The notes below the pieces were generated by a model. The model was not told where the DNA came from, searched no databases, and saw nothing but the letters and a program-made list of their open reading frames with translations. A program made the position numbers and the translations under genes. Of a DNA stretch of 64,000 bases, positions 1 through 7,980 are shown piece after piece. The stretch comes from Chloroflexota bacterium (GTDB lineage: Bacteria; Chloroflexota; Dehalococcoidia; Lucifugimonadales; Lucifugimonadaceae). The stretch is from the NCBI GenBank assembly GCA_002730555.1, contig PCAM01000028.1, forward strand, positions 104,771 through 168,770, given 5' to 3'. Position 1 is the stretch's first letter. Each line of letters opens with the position of its first letter.

Positions 1-467
1 CGATCTCCCCGGACGATCACGCAGGTCTTGGATACATTCGTAAGGCGACCACAACCCCCATAGCGACCGGCGAACGCGAGTTCACGCGCTTCGATTTCCA
101 GTCGCTATTCGACAACCAGGCCTGCGACATCGCACAGCCGGATATCGCACGCGCTGGCGGCTACACGGAGATCAGGCGGATCAGCGCTCTGGCCTCTGCA
201 CGCGGCGTTCGTGTGGCGCCGCACGCCTGGGGCATGGGCGTGCTGTTCGCTGCTAGCATCCACGTGGCGATGTCGACCCCGAACTGCCACATCTTGGAGG
301 TCAGCCAGGGCTACATGCCGATGATGAACGACCTGTTCAACGAGCCGTACGACATCCGCCCGAACGGCCGGGTGTACGCGCCGCCGCCGCCGGGACTGGG
401 CTTCACGCTGCGAGACGACGCGTTGGAACGCTTCAAGTACGTCCCAGGCCCGGAATACGTGTTCTAG
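1..467 (+). CDS. Enolase-superfamily (mandelate racemase/muconate lactonizing type) enzyme, 3' part only
   Basis: The reading frame is open from the left window edge (first full codon at base 3) to TAG at 465-467, so about 154 residues of the C-terminal barrel half are present. Visible landmarks are PIATGERE, the turn carrying an active-site Glu, then DIAQPDIARAGGYTE and VAPHAW, the typical last barrel strands of the mandelate racemase/muconate lactonizing group. These enzymes abstract an alpha proton next to a carboxylate, using Mg2+, in sugar-acid or aromatic-acid catabolism. The substrate cannot be told from this fragment. The first ATG inside it (213) is internal and not the start. A second superfamily member lies at 27004-28161. 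Confidence 0.85.
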   Translation, partial: ISPDDHAGLGYIRKATTTPIATGEREFTRFDFQSLFDNQACDIAQPDIARAGGYTEIRRISALASARGVRVAPHAWGMGVLFAASIHVAMSTPNCHILEVSQGYMPMMNDLFNEPYDIRPNGRVYAPPPPGLGFTLRDDALERFKYVPGPEYVF

Positions 468-540
468 CAGGCATTCGCAGGCGATCGCCTGGGTTATTTG
501 GATGGCGTCGGCGTTGGATCGCGTGTGCGCGTTTGATTCC

Positions 541-640
541 GTCATTCCCGAGTAGTCGGGACTCCAGAGGCGGTTTCCGTGATTCGGGTCCGTGATCGCG
601 CAATTGGCGGTTTCTGGACTCCCACCTGCATGGAAATGAC
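541..640. repeat. 27-base imperfect inverted repeat pair (MITE/REP-like)
   Basis: The left arm 541-567 begins gtcattcccg and ends actccag. The right arm 614-640 begins ctggactccc and ends gaaatgac. The right arm reverse-complemented matches the left at about 20 of 27 positions, with 46 bases between them. The gtcattccc...ggantccag form resembles widespread intergenic palindromic repeats. It occupies most of the 232-base gap between the enolase-superfamily gene and pncB. Confidence 0.5.
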
Positions 641-686
641 GATGTCGGCGGTAGGTGTCGTGTGCGCGATCGTAAACCTCTATCGC

Positions 687-692
687 TAAACT
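687..692 (+). promoter_or_regulatory. Possible -10 box giving a leaderless pncB transcript
   Basis: TAAACT ends eight bases before the ATG at 700, so a transcript starting the usual ~7 bases downstream would begin at or next to the start codon. No Shine-Dalgarno sequence precedes the ATG. No good -35 box is present at 664-669, so this is tentative. Confidence 0.3.
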
Positions 693-699
693 GCCTCTG

Positions 700-2022
700 A
701 TGTCTCGCTACGTTCCCTCCGACGCCCTCTACGTGGACCTGTATCAGCTGACGATGGCACAGGCATATTCGCGGTCGGGTCGGACGGCCGAGGCCACTTT
801 CAGTCTGTTCGTGCGTACTCTGCCGCCTGATCGCGGGTACCTGCTGTTCGCCGGGTTGGAGGACGTTCTTCGCTATCTCCAAAGTCTGCGGTTCACTCCG
901 GAGGACCTCGACTACCTGCGGAGCACGGGCCAGTTTGGCGACGATCTCATCGAGTACCTGGCCGGGTTTCGATTCACCGGGAGCGTCCGGGCCATGGCCG
1001 AGGGCACACCTTTCTTTGTCAATGAGCCGGTGATCGAGGTGACCGCCCCGGTTATCGAAGGGCAGATCGTTGAGACTTTCCTGATCAACCAGGTCAACAT
1101 GGCATCGCTGTTTGCCACCAAAGCGGCCCGGATTGTATGGGCGGCCGCCGGCGGCGGGGTGACGGATTTTGCTGCACGGCGGACCCACGGCACGGACGCC
1201 GGGAACAAATTCGCCCGGGCGAGCTACATCGGCGGGTTTGTCGGCACCAGTAACGTTGCGGCGGACGCTCTGTACGGAATCCCGACCATCGGGACGATGG
1301 CGCACTCGTTCATAACGAGCTTCGAAACAGAGTTGGAGGCGTTCAGGGCGTACACCAACGCCTTCCCGGACACGACGACATTGCTTGTGGATACATATGA
1401 CACCGCCGGGGGCGTCGAAGCGGCCATCACCGTCGCACAGGAACTGGAGGCGCGAGGCAGCAGGTTAGTGGGCGTCCGGCTGGACAGCGGTGATCTGAAC
1501 CAGCTGTCTAGGACGGCCCGAAAGATGCTGGACGCCGCTGGCCTTCCGTATGTACAGATCGTGGCTTCTGGGGGGTTGGACGAGTTCTCCATCGGGGCTC
1601 TGGTAACCGCGAGAGCGCCGATCAGCGCTTACGGCGTTGGCACGCTGGCGGGCGTCTCTGCGGACGCCCCGTGGTCGGACACCGTGTATAAACAGGTCAG
1701 ATACGGGGGTTGCCCGGTCGCCAAGTTCAGCCCCGGGAAAGCGACCTATCCCGGCCCTAAACAGGTATGGCGATGTTTCGATAAGAGTGACGGCAGGATT
1801 GTGCACGATCATCTGACAACCGCGGATGCGGAACCGCCGGAGCGCATCGCTCTGCCCTTGCTGGGGGAAGTGATGCGTGACGGGACGCTTGTTGGTGAGT
1901 TGCCGTCGCTCGAACAGGTGCGGGAACGAGCACGCGGGGAGCTTGGGCGACTTCCGATTTCGGCGTTGGCGTTGTCCGGAGCGACTCCGGTAGCGGTTAG
2001 TGTTTCCGACGAGTTGAAGTAA
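700..2022 (+). CDS. pncB: Nicotinate phosphoribosyltransferase
   Basis: This cytoplasmic enzyme joins nicotinate to phosphoribosyl pyrophosphate, with ATP, to make nicotinate mononucleotide in NAD salvage. The 440-residue length is normal. The N-terminus has DLYQLTMAQAY, the family's opening signature. ARRTHGTDAG (about residues 152-161) carries the His of the active-site loop. GVRLDSGDL (about 260-268) is the conserved phosphate/ribose-binding strand. It stands alone between an inverted repeat and a relic-filled gap. The ATG at 700 has no ribosome-binding site but a -10-like box just upstream, so the message may be leaderless. Confidence 0.93.
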   Translation: MSRYVPSDALYVDLYQLTMAQAYSRSGRTAEATFSLFVRTLPPDRGYLLFAGLEDVLRYLQSLRFTPEDLDYLRSTGQFGDDLIEYLAGFRFTGSVRAMAEGTPFFVNEPVIEVTAPVIEGQIVETFLINQVNMASLFATKAARIVWAAAGGGVTDFAARRTHGTDAGNKFARASYIGGFVGTSNVAADALYGIPTIGTMAHSFITSFETELEAFRAYTNAFPDTTTLLVDTYDTAGGVEAAITVAQELEARGSRLVGVRLDSGDLNQLSRTARKMLDAAGLPYVQIVASGGLDEFSIGALVTARAPISAYGVGTLAGVSADAPWSDTVYKQVRYGGCPVAKFSPGKATYPGPKQVWRCFDKSDGRIVHDHLTTADAEPPERIALPLLGEVMRDGTLVGELPSLEQVRERARGELGRLPISALALSGATPVAVSVSDELK

Positions 2023-2136
2023 CCGCTGTGATTGCGGGACCGGGCGGGGTGTGTACCGCCCCGACGGTGAGGTTACGCATCGGGCGTATTGCCCTTCGGC
2101 TCTTCGGGAGCCCGCATCCTGAGGCTCTCGAAAGGC

Positions 2137-2162
2137 GGGCGTATCGTACGATACACCCCTCC
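2137..2162 (-). repeat. REP-like hairpin with GGAG foot
   Basis: Read on the minus strand this is GGAG followed by GGGTGTATCG-TA-CGATACGCCC, a nearly perfect hairpin (one T-G pair). The tetranucleotide plus hairpin layout matches REP elements recognised by Y1 REP-associated transposases. Other copies are at 21386, 26218, 26277, 28234, 28260, 60287 and 60737. Confidence 0.55.
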
Positions 2163-2196
2163 GTCAGCGGCACACGGCCGCTTAGTGACTGGCGCT

Positions 2197-2485
2197 TCAG
2201 ATGGAGTGGCCGTATCGCTCGGCGTTCACTTTGAGCCACTTGAACATCAGGAACTTCGTCAGCTTAAGCGCCACGCCGGCGGCTTGCGCGGCCAGGTTTT
2301 TGGCGACCAATATCTTGGCGCCATGATAGCGCAGGTGCCCGTACAACTTCAGGTTGTTTTTGCGGGCGTAGGTGTCGACCGATACCTTGGCATGGCTGCC
2401 TCAACCGATGGCGGCTGAGTTCACGGATGTGATCTCGGGCTTCATCCGTCATCAGGATCTGCAATGTGAGTCCCTTTAGCAGCAA
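2197..2485 (-). pseudogene. Relic of an unidentified protein gene, possibly a transposase C-terminus
   Basis: On the minus strand a frame ending at TGA 2197-2199 reads cleanly for about 65 residues (VSVDTYARKNN, then a Lys/Ala-rich helix, ending ERYGHSI). It begins just after an in-frame TGA, and a second frame from 2485 (starting MLLKGLTLQILM) runs into it. This looks like one gene broken by a frameshift. The basic C-terminal helix recalls transposase tails, but I do not recognise the family. The surrounding 2023-2557 gap holds otherwise only the REP-like hairpin at 2137. Confidence 0.35.
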
Positions 2486-2557
2486 CGCCGGGTTGCGAAT
2501 TCTGGCCTCTGCCGGTGTGATATCTGGTGCGGAACCCGCTGAGTCGGCACGGGCGCA

Positions 2558-3760
2558 TTACTTCCCGAAAGCGCCCTCTGCACGTAGAGAAGAGACGCGT
2601 TCGTCAGAGTAGCCAAGCACCCCTGCCATCACTTCGTCCGTGTGTTGGCCAAGATTCGGCCCGGGCATCGGGTTCTCGACCACGCCGTCCGTCTTGATGG
2701 GCGAACCTATCTGGCGGATCATGCCGTACTCCGGGTGCTTCACCTCCAGGATCATCTTGCGGGCGAGCACCTGCTGGTCCTGGAGGGCGTCGGCCACAGT
2801 GTTCACGGGGGCGCATGGGACGGTGCCTCGCAGCCGTTCGAGCCAGTCCGAGGTGTCCCGTTTGGCGAACTCTTTCTCAAGCTCCGGGATGATCAGGTCA
2901 CGGTTTTTCAGACGGCCGGCGAAGTTGGAGAAACGGGGATCGGTCGCAAGCTCCGGACGCCCCATCGCTACGACCAGGTTTTCGTAAAACTTCTCCTTGG
3001 CACAGAACACCACGATCCATCCATCACCCGTTTCAAAGTTCTGTGAGGGGAGGAGCGACTGGTGGCTTGAGGCGGCCTGGCGGGTCGGCTCCCAGTCACG
3101 GTTCAGGGTCCAGGATGCAAAGTAGGACAGCATAGCGATGCCGGTGTCGAGCAGCGAAACGTCCACGTTCCGGCCTTTGCCTGTGCGCTGCGCGTCGAAC
3201 AGCCCGATCATCAAGCCGAGCACCGATGCGTAGCCGCCTGCGAAGTCGATTATCGAGACACCGCACTTGGCCGGCGGGGCGTCCGGCTCGCCAGTGAGCG
3301 ACATGTAGCCGGCGTAGGCTTGTATCAGGTGGTCGTAGCCGGGCTCCGAGACGCGCGGGCCTGTCGAGCCGAAGCCGGAGAGCGAGCAGCAGACGACCTT
3401 CTCGTTGAACACGCCCAGCGCGTCGTAATCGAGCCCCAGCTTCGCCGGGAGGTCGCCTCTGAGGTTGTTGTAGACGCCGTCCGAGGCCTTGACTAGGTCG
3501 TGGAGCACCGCCATCCCGGACTCGGTTCGCAGATTCAGCGTGACCGACTTCTTGCCGCGGTTGAACGCCTGGAAATACAGGGAATCACGGTCGATCGCGA
3601 ACGGCGGCACGTAACGGGCGACATCGCCGCCCGCGCCCGGGTCCTCGATCTTGATCACCTCGGCGCCCATATCGGCCAGCACGGTGGTACCGAACGGCCC
3701 CGCTCCAAACTGTGAGATCGCCAGGATTCTGACGCCTTCTAATGGTGGGCGGGTGGACAT
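2558..3760 (-). CDS. CaiB/BaiF class III CoA-transferase
   Basis: Class III CoA-transferases move CoA between acyl groups through an aspartyl-CoA anhydride. The 400-residue product has the family opening LEGVRILAISQFGAGPFG, then LADMGAEVIKIEDPGAGGD for the CoA-binding Rossmann-like part, and the strand NLRTESGMAVLHDLVKASD. The frame is open much further upstream, but the ATG at 3760 has AGGAG eight bases before it and starts the homology (MSTRPPLEGV), so the longer form is rejected. The substrate acid is unknown. Such genes are abundant in organisms that activate carboxylic acids for degradation, which fits the catabolic genes downstream. Confidence 0.9.
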   Translation of the reverse strand: MSTRPPLEGVRILAISQFGAGPFGTTVLADMGAEVIKIEDPGAGGDVARYVPPFAIDRDSLYFQAFNRGKKSVTLNLRTESGMAVLHDLVKASDGVYNNLRGDLPAKLGLDYDALGVFNEKVVCCSLSGFGSTGPRVSEPGYDHLIQAYAGYMSLTGEPDAPPAKCGVSIIDFAGGYASVLGLMIGLFDAQRTGKGRNVDVSLLDTGIAMLSYFASWTLNRDWEPTRQAASSHQSLLPSQNFETGDGWIVVFCAKEKFYENLVVAMGRPELATDPRFSNFAGRLKNRDLIIPELEKEFAKRDTSDWLERLRGTVPCAPVNTVADALQDQQVLARKMILEVKHPEYGMIRQIGSPIKTDGVVENPMPGPNLGQHTDEVMAGVLGYSDERVSSLRAEGAFGK

Positions 3761-3916
3761 TCTGGTCTCCTGAAATGCTGTGTGATTTGCGGACGACGCA
3801 ATGAATGATGCACCTGATCCGGGGCGACTGTAACCCGGGATGCGGTTTCGCGCGTCGATGATGGTCGGTTCATTTGTTTCGCCGGCAATGAGCTGGTCGC
3901 CATAATTCGCATCCGT

Positions 3917-4493
3917 GTGGGCCGTCGCATAGCTAACCCAGCGCTGGTAGCCGATGGCTATCACGCCCGGTCGGACGGCCTGACGAGTCTGGCCGTGGTC
4001 GTGGCGACTATCGGAGCGCTGGTCGGCTGGCAACTGCTCGATCCGATCGTGGATCTGGTCATCTCCGGGATGATTCTGTGGCTGCTGAAATCCGCAGCGA
4101 AGCCGGTGCGCCTTCACCTGCTTGACGGCATGGTTCCGGAAACGACGGAGTGGTGTGCGCGGCGCCGCCCTCGCTACCCCGGAGGTTGCGGGCGTCTCCG
4201 ACATTTGATCTCGCTGGTCCGGCCACGAGTTGTACATCGAGTTGAGCGTCTCGGTGACCGAAGGTCTCGGGGTTGTGGACGGACATCGGATCACCGCCGC
4301 TGTAGTGCGCGAGTTGCTTGAAGCGGCGCCTCACGCGGGCCGGGTGATGGTGCACGTGGACTCTGAATCATCCCCGGGAGAGACCTTCCATCATCACGCA
4401 TCACGAGGCGCACGAACAACTGTCCGGTCGCCACCCGGCCCATTCACACTAGCCGGTGAAAAGCACTGCCCGGGATGCTTCCGCCCTTTTTAA
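3917..4493 (+). pseudogene. Cation diffusion facilitator (CDF) transporter relic
   Basis: The first segment encodes LVADGYHARSDGLTSLAVVV, the fifth-helix metal-site signature of CDF metal/proton antiporters, then another helix and KPVRLHLLDGMVPE. Around 4150 the frame shifts by +1. The next frame reads ATPEVAGVSDI, an in-frame TGA at 4206-4208 where family members have Arg (CGA to TGA), then RWSGHELYIELSVSV and VVRELLEAAPHAGRVMVHVD of the cytoplasmic domain. Helices 1-4 are missing. So the gene is truncated at the 5' end, frameshifted and interrupted by a stop. It fills the gap between the CoA-transferase and the DinB-like gene. Confidence 0.75.
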
Positions 4494-5050
4494 GCGGACC
4501 AGTTCGGATCGCGTCCGGCCAGCGCCAACGCCTGTTCAAACGGCCCACCACCCGCAGGAGCATTGACCTCCCGGCCGAAAGCGCCGGCCTCGCGGGCACG
4601 ATCGACACACAGTCGTTGCGCCGTGACGAGGCTGGTTTCGCTCAGTTCATTTGAGAGTTCAAGGCGCTGACCGGTTGCTGTCGCCAGGTCCCAGCCATGT
4701 ACTAGGGTCTCGAACAGGGTGATGTGGCCGGCGATGAACGCCGACATCTCCCGGGCGCCTAAGTGAGTACGACCTTCAAAGGCGTCCGGCGTGGCCCAGG
4801 CATCGGCCATTGTTGAGCCCAACACGTGCCAGGTAGCACGCGGGTTGTCACCGAGGTCTGCGTCGTCTGCCGGATAGGATCTCAGCGCGGCGGCAATGGA
4901 CGTGGCCATAAAACCCGCCACGTGCGCCAGGAGATCGCCGACGTTGAACTCGGCGCATGGCGTGCGGCCTGAGCGATTATCCGGCGATACCCCGTCCGCC
5001 AGATGCGACGTGGCCGCTACCGCCTCGCGAATCAGTTCCGCCGAGCTCAT
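4490..5050 (-). CDS. DinB-like / TIGR03086-type metal-binding protein (mycothiol maleylpyruvate isomerase N-terminal fold)
   Basis: The 186-residue product has the four-helix layout of the maleylpyruvate isomerase/DinB group: GDLLAHVAGFMATSIA in helix 2, AFIAGHITLFETLVHGWDLATATG with the later His residues, and a C-terminal FEQALALAGRDPNWSA typical of the TIGR03086 proteins. The three His of this fold bind a divalent metal. Members with known function use low-molecular-weight thiols, but most are uncharacterised, so no reaction is assigned. A degenerate copy of its C-terminal third lies directly upstream (5153-5368), indicating a past tandem duplication. Confidence 0.75.
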   Translation of the reverse strand: MSSAELIREAVAATSHLADGVSPDNRSGRTPCAEFNVGDLLAHVAGFMATSIAAALRSYPADDADLGDNPRATWHVLGSTMADAWATPDAFEGRTHLGAREMSAFIAGHITLFETLVHGWDLATATGQRLELSNELSETSLVTAQRLCVDRAREAGAFGREVNAPAGGGPFEQALALAGRDPNWSA

Positions 5051-5152
5051 TCCGGGTTCTCCTCTCCAGTCGTGGGTGAGGCATGTGACCGCCTCAGTGG
5101 ACAGGATATTACGGACGAGGCACCGGCGGAACCGAACCGCTCCGCATTGGGT

Positions 5153-5368
5153 TCAGGCAGACCAGTTCGGGTCTCGCCCGGCAAGCGCCAGAGCCTGATC
5201 AAAGGCGCCGGATCTCGCGGGCGCCGGCACCGCCGGGCCGAAGCCGCCGCCGGCTCGCGAGTCGTCATTGCAGATAATCTGCGCCGTTGCCAGACTGGTG
5301 TCCGCTAGGCCTGAAGGCACCTCGATCGACTGGCCCGTCGCCGCTGTCGCCCAATCGCCGGGCGACTC
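5153..5368 (-). pseudogene. Truncated duplicate of the adjacent DinB-like gene
   Basis: One uninterrupted minus-strand frame of 71 residues (GDWATAATGQSIEV, DTSLATAQIICND, ending AFDQALALAGRDPNWSA then TGA at 5153-5155) aligns with the last third of the product of 4490-5050. It is preceded by an in-frame TAA and has no start codon or N-terminal two thirds. It is best read as the remnant of a tandem paralogue. Confidence 0.7.
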
Positions 5369-5520
5369 TTAACCCGGGTCAACGCATGCCGCGACTTTCT
5401 GCATCTGAATGAAACCGGGGATTCAAGGCTGAACATCAGGGTAACCCGGGTCTGAGTGCTAGGATTGCCCGTGTAGCGGCCTGTATCGGTCGCTCTGATT
5501 TCCAACATGAGCGGAGAACG

Positions 5521-6126
5521 ATGGGCAAAACCTACTGGCTGCTCTCATCGACGGAAGAGAATTTCAACGCCACGCGAAAACTGGAGTTCAGCCTCCAGGG
5601 TGTCGACACCCACCAGCGCCGGAAAGCGGTGCGCATGGCTGAAGAAGACCGCATGATCTTCTACATCTCAGACCGAAAGGCGTTCGCTGCGTCCACCACA
5701 CTCATCTCCAACCACTTTGAAGATCATGATCGGATCTGGAAAACGCACCGGGAGGCGGAGGACTTTCCGCACCGGGTAAAGATGCGCGCGGACGTGGTGG
5801 TCCAAGAGGAGAAGTGGGTCGATGCCATGCAGATCGGCCCCCGCCTTGAGTACGTTAGAAAGTGGCCGCCCGAGATGTGGCCGCTGGCGCTTGTCGGCAT
5901 GCTCCACATCATCCCCCAGCGGGACTTCACCATGCTGGAGCAGGAGCTAAAGCGGGCGAATATCGACAAACCGGCCCGACGCCGCGGGCGCGGGCGCCGT
6001 GGCAGGCGTGGTCGACGCAACCGGGGTGGAGAACCTGCCGCCCGGGTTGACCCCCCCGGAAGTGCCCTGCTAACGGCGCAGGTGTTGGACGATCGGGCCA
6101 GTCCAACCGAAAGCCCATCCAGATAA
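5521..6126 (+). CDS. EVE-domain protein with arginine-rich tail
   Basis: EVE domains have a PUA-like fold and are thought to bind modified bases in DNA or RNA. The 201-residue product opens with KTYWLLSSTEENF, the usual EVE start, has DRMIFYISDRKAFAAS and the aromatic PPEMWPLALVGM region, and ends near residue 150. Residues ~155-175 are a run of Arg and Gly (RRRGRGRRGRRGRR), which suggests nucleic-acid contact, followed by a short disordered end. The ATG at 5521 follows GGAGAACG. No restriction or modification genes are adjacent, so a defence role cannot be argued from context. Confidence 0.8.
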   Translation: MGKTYWLLSSTEENFNATRKLEFSLQGVDTHQRRKAVRMAEEDRMIFYISDRKAFAASTTLISNHFEDHDRIWKTHREAEDFPHRVKMRADVVVQEEKWVDAMQIGPRLEYVRKWPPEMWPLALVGMLHIIPQRDFTMLEQELKRANIDKPARRRGRGRRGRRGRRNRGGEPAARVDPPGSALLTAQVLDDRASPTESPSR

Positions 6127-6131
6127 ACGGC

Positions 6132-7157
6132 TTACCGGCCGTCGCGGTAGCCGGACTCCGTCAGACTGGACTTGATGGGGTCGTGCGGACCCTGCCCGAA
6201 ATTGTCGTCGTACAACTCTAGGAGACGCGAGTTCTCGTCGTCCCGGACGTCTGCGAGATCTGCCGCCGCCAGGAACTCCTCAAGCTGTTTGTTGCTCGTC
6301 ATAGTCGGCAGAACCGACGCCACGATCTCCGGCTTCAGCACGAACTGGATCGCGACCTGGGCGACGGTGCCGGAGTTGTTTTCGAACAGGAACTGGACTT
6401 CATCTAGCTTGTTGAGTCCTTTCTCCAGCCACTGCTTTTTGCGGTAGGTGCGATGGTCGTTCGGGTCGAAAACGATTGGCGTGTCGCGAGTGTAGGTTCC
6501 GTCGAGCAACCCGGATGCGTGCGGCACGCGGCTGATCACGCCGATGCCCTCTTCCTCTGCGACCTCGATAAACTGGCGTCCGGGTTCCTGCTCGAACACG
6601 TTATAGATAATCTGCGCCGGGACGCGTCGCTTCTGAAGGGTGTACTCGCCCTCTTCCACCCAGCCGATGTCCGGGCCTACCGCGATGCCGTAGCTCCGGA
6701 CTTTTCCGGCCTGAACGAGCCCGTCGAGCGTGTCGAAAAGTTCGTCCGACTCGATGGCGGAGAGACGGGCGTTGTGGGCCTGGTAGAAGTCGATGTAGTC
6801 AGTGCCGAGCCGCTTCAGTGAGCGGTTGCAGGCCTCGACAACAAATTCCGGGTCCCATTTCTGCGGCCGTTCCTTGTGGCCTTCCCGGGGGGCGTCCAGG
6901 TCATAGCCGAACTTGGTGCCGAGAACTATCTCGTGGCGGTGTGCAGAAAGCGCGTCGTTCACGACCTCTTCACCGTAGCCCTCGCCGTAGGTGTCCGCGG
7001 TGTCGAAGAACGTGACGCCGAGGTCAAAAGCCCGGTTCAACAGCGCGTCACTGGCGTCTTTGTCCACGGGGCCCCACCAACCGGTGGATACGCTCCATAC
7101 GCCGAAGCCGATGGTCGATAGTTTCAGGTCGGTTCCGGCCAGGGTCCGGTATTTCAA
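6132..7157 (-). CDS. Aldo/keto reductase
   Basis: NADPH-dependent carbonyl reductases of this family use an Asp-Tyr-Lys-His tetrad. All four are visible in the 341-residue product: FFDTADTYGEG (Asp and Tyr), IVLGTKFGY (Lys) and DFYQAHN (His). LSTIGFGVWSV is the typical first strand and RVPHASGLLDG the later coenzyme loop. The start is TTG at 7157 (MKYRTLAGTDLKLS). It lies five bases from the end of the convergent EVE gene. The substrate is unknown. The general type is the YajO/Tas-like group. Confidence 0.88.
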   Translation of the reverse strand: MKYRTLAGTDLKLSTIGFGVWSVSTGWWGPVDKDASDALLNRAFDLGVTFFDTADTYGEGYGEEVVNDALSAHRHEIVLGTKFGYDLDAPREGHKERPQKWDPEFVVEACNRSLKRLGTDYIDFYQAHNARLSAIESDELFDTLDGLVQAGKVRSYGIAVGPDIGWVEEGEYTLQKRRVPAQIIYNVFEQEPGRQFIEVAEEEGIGVISRVPHASGLLDGTYTRDTPIVFDPNDHRTYRKKQWLEKGLNKLDEVQFLFENNSGTVAQVAIQFVLKPEIVASVLPTMTSNKQLEEFLAAADLADVRDDENSRLLELYDDNFGQGPHDPIKSSLTESGYRDGR

Positions 7158-7220
7158 AGGTCGGCCTTTCTTGGCGGGATTGTGTCTGGGAAGGCGCTGG
7201 TTGCGGTCGTGTGGCCGAAC

Positions 7221-7814
7221 TCAGACGGTTGCGGGCGCGGAGGCAAGTGCGCCCCTGATTTCCGATACCCGGGCTTCGTATTCGGCATCGGAAAGGGCCG
7301 GAGTTATCTCGCCGAGCGGAACCTCGGATTCGAGGTCTACCCATGAGGTACAGCCGCTGTACTCGGGTAGCACCGGCATCGTGACCGGCTTTTCGATCGA
7401 GTAGCAGCGCAGAAGTATGACGTTGAGCGGATGCAGAGGCTTCCAGTGCACGCGTTTGAGAGCGAATCCCGGTGCCCAGATGTGGAACGGCCCTAACGCC
7501 GACACCACATCCTCAAGGTCCGGTGAATCGAGCTCGATCGCGTCCGTTACCTCTGCGTACAGGCCAAACGTGACCCCCGACGGGTCAGGCTGGTCCTGGA
7601 TTGGCGTCAGACGTGACTGGTAGTCCGGCTTCAGGAGCGACGCGTCCTGGTGCAGATAGCCGGGGAAGAACAGAAAGCGGTCGTGCTCGATCTGGAAGTG
7701 CAGGTTCCGTTCGTGGATGCCGCCCTTGCGCAGGATGAGTATCTGTTCGCCGCCCGCGAGGGCGTCGATGGTGACAGCCCATTCCTTGAAAGCCGTCTGA
7801 CAGGCATTCGGCAA
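7221..7814 (-). CDS. DUF1802 family protein
   Basis: The 197-residue product matches the uncharacterised DUF1802 family: AFKEWAVTIDALAGGEQILILRKGG at the N-terminus with the LRKGGIHE motif, then FLFFPGYLHQ. No enzymatic residues can be assigned and no function is known. The start is TTG at 7814. A promoter with TATAAT lies about 50 bases upstream (7866-7894). It is transcribed in the same direction as the aldo/keto reductase but 63 bases apart, so cotranscription is possible and unproven. Confidence 0.75.
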   Translation of the reverse strand: MPNACQTAFKEWAVTIDALAGGEQILILRKGGIHERNLHFQIEHDRFLFFPGYLHQDASLLKPDYQSRLTPIQDQPDPSGVTFGLYAEVTDAIELDSPDLEDVVSALGPFHIWAPGFALKRVHWKPLHPLNVILLRCYSIEKPVTMPVLPEYSGCTSWVDLESEVPLGEITPALSDAEYEARVSEIRGALASAPATV

Positions 7815-7865
7815 GTTCGTTACCTCCCAGTCTTAGCCCGCCGATTCACACGGCGAGCAGAGAAA

Positions 7866-7894
7866 ATTATACGAGCGAACCGGCCGGTGACGAA
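7866..7894 (-). promoter_or_regulatory. Candidate promoter upstream of DUF1802 gene
   Basis: On the minus strand TTCGTC (7889-7894), a 17-base spacer, and a perfect TATAAT (7866-7871). Transcription would start about 45 bases before the TTG start codon. Confidence 0.45.
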
Positions 7895-7980
7895 GGATTT
7901 TTCGCGGGCCGGGTTTCGTGAAAGTGAAAAAGAACAGCGTAGTGGCTCGGATGGCAGCGGATTTCCGGGACGAAACCGGG

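Noticed and set aside
433..1305. 290-residue minus-strand open frame opposite pncB
   Set aside because: It lies antisense to a clearly conserved gene, has Arg/Pro-rich low-complexity composition and no family features; a shadow of GC-rich coding sequence.
3761..4294. N-terminal extension of the CoA-transferase frame
   Set aside because: The added residues have no family match, the sequence is antisense to the CDF relic, and a ribosome-binding site precedes the ATG at 3760.
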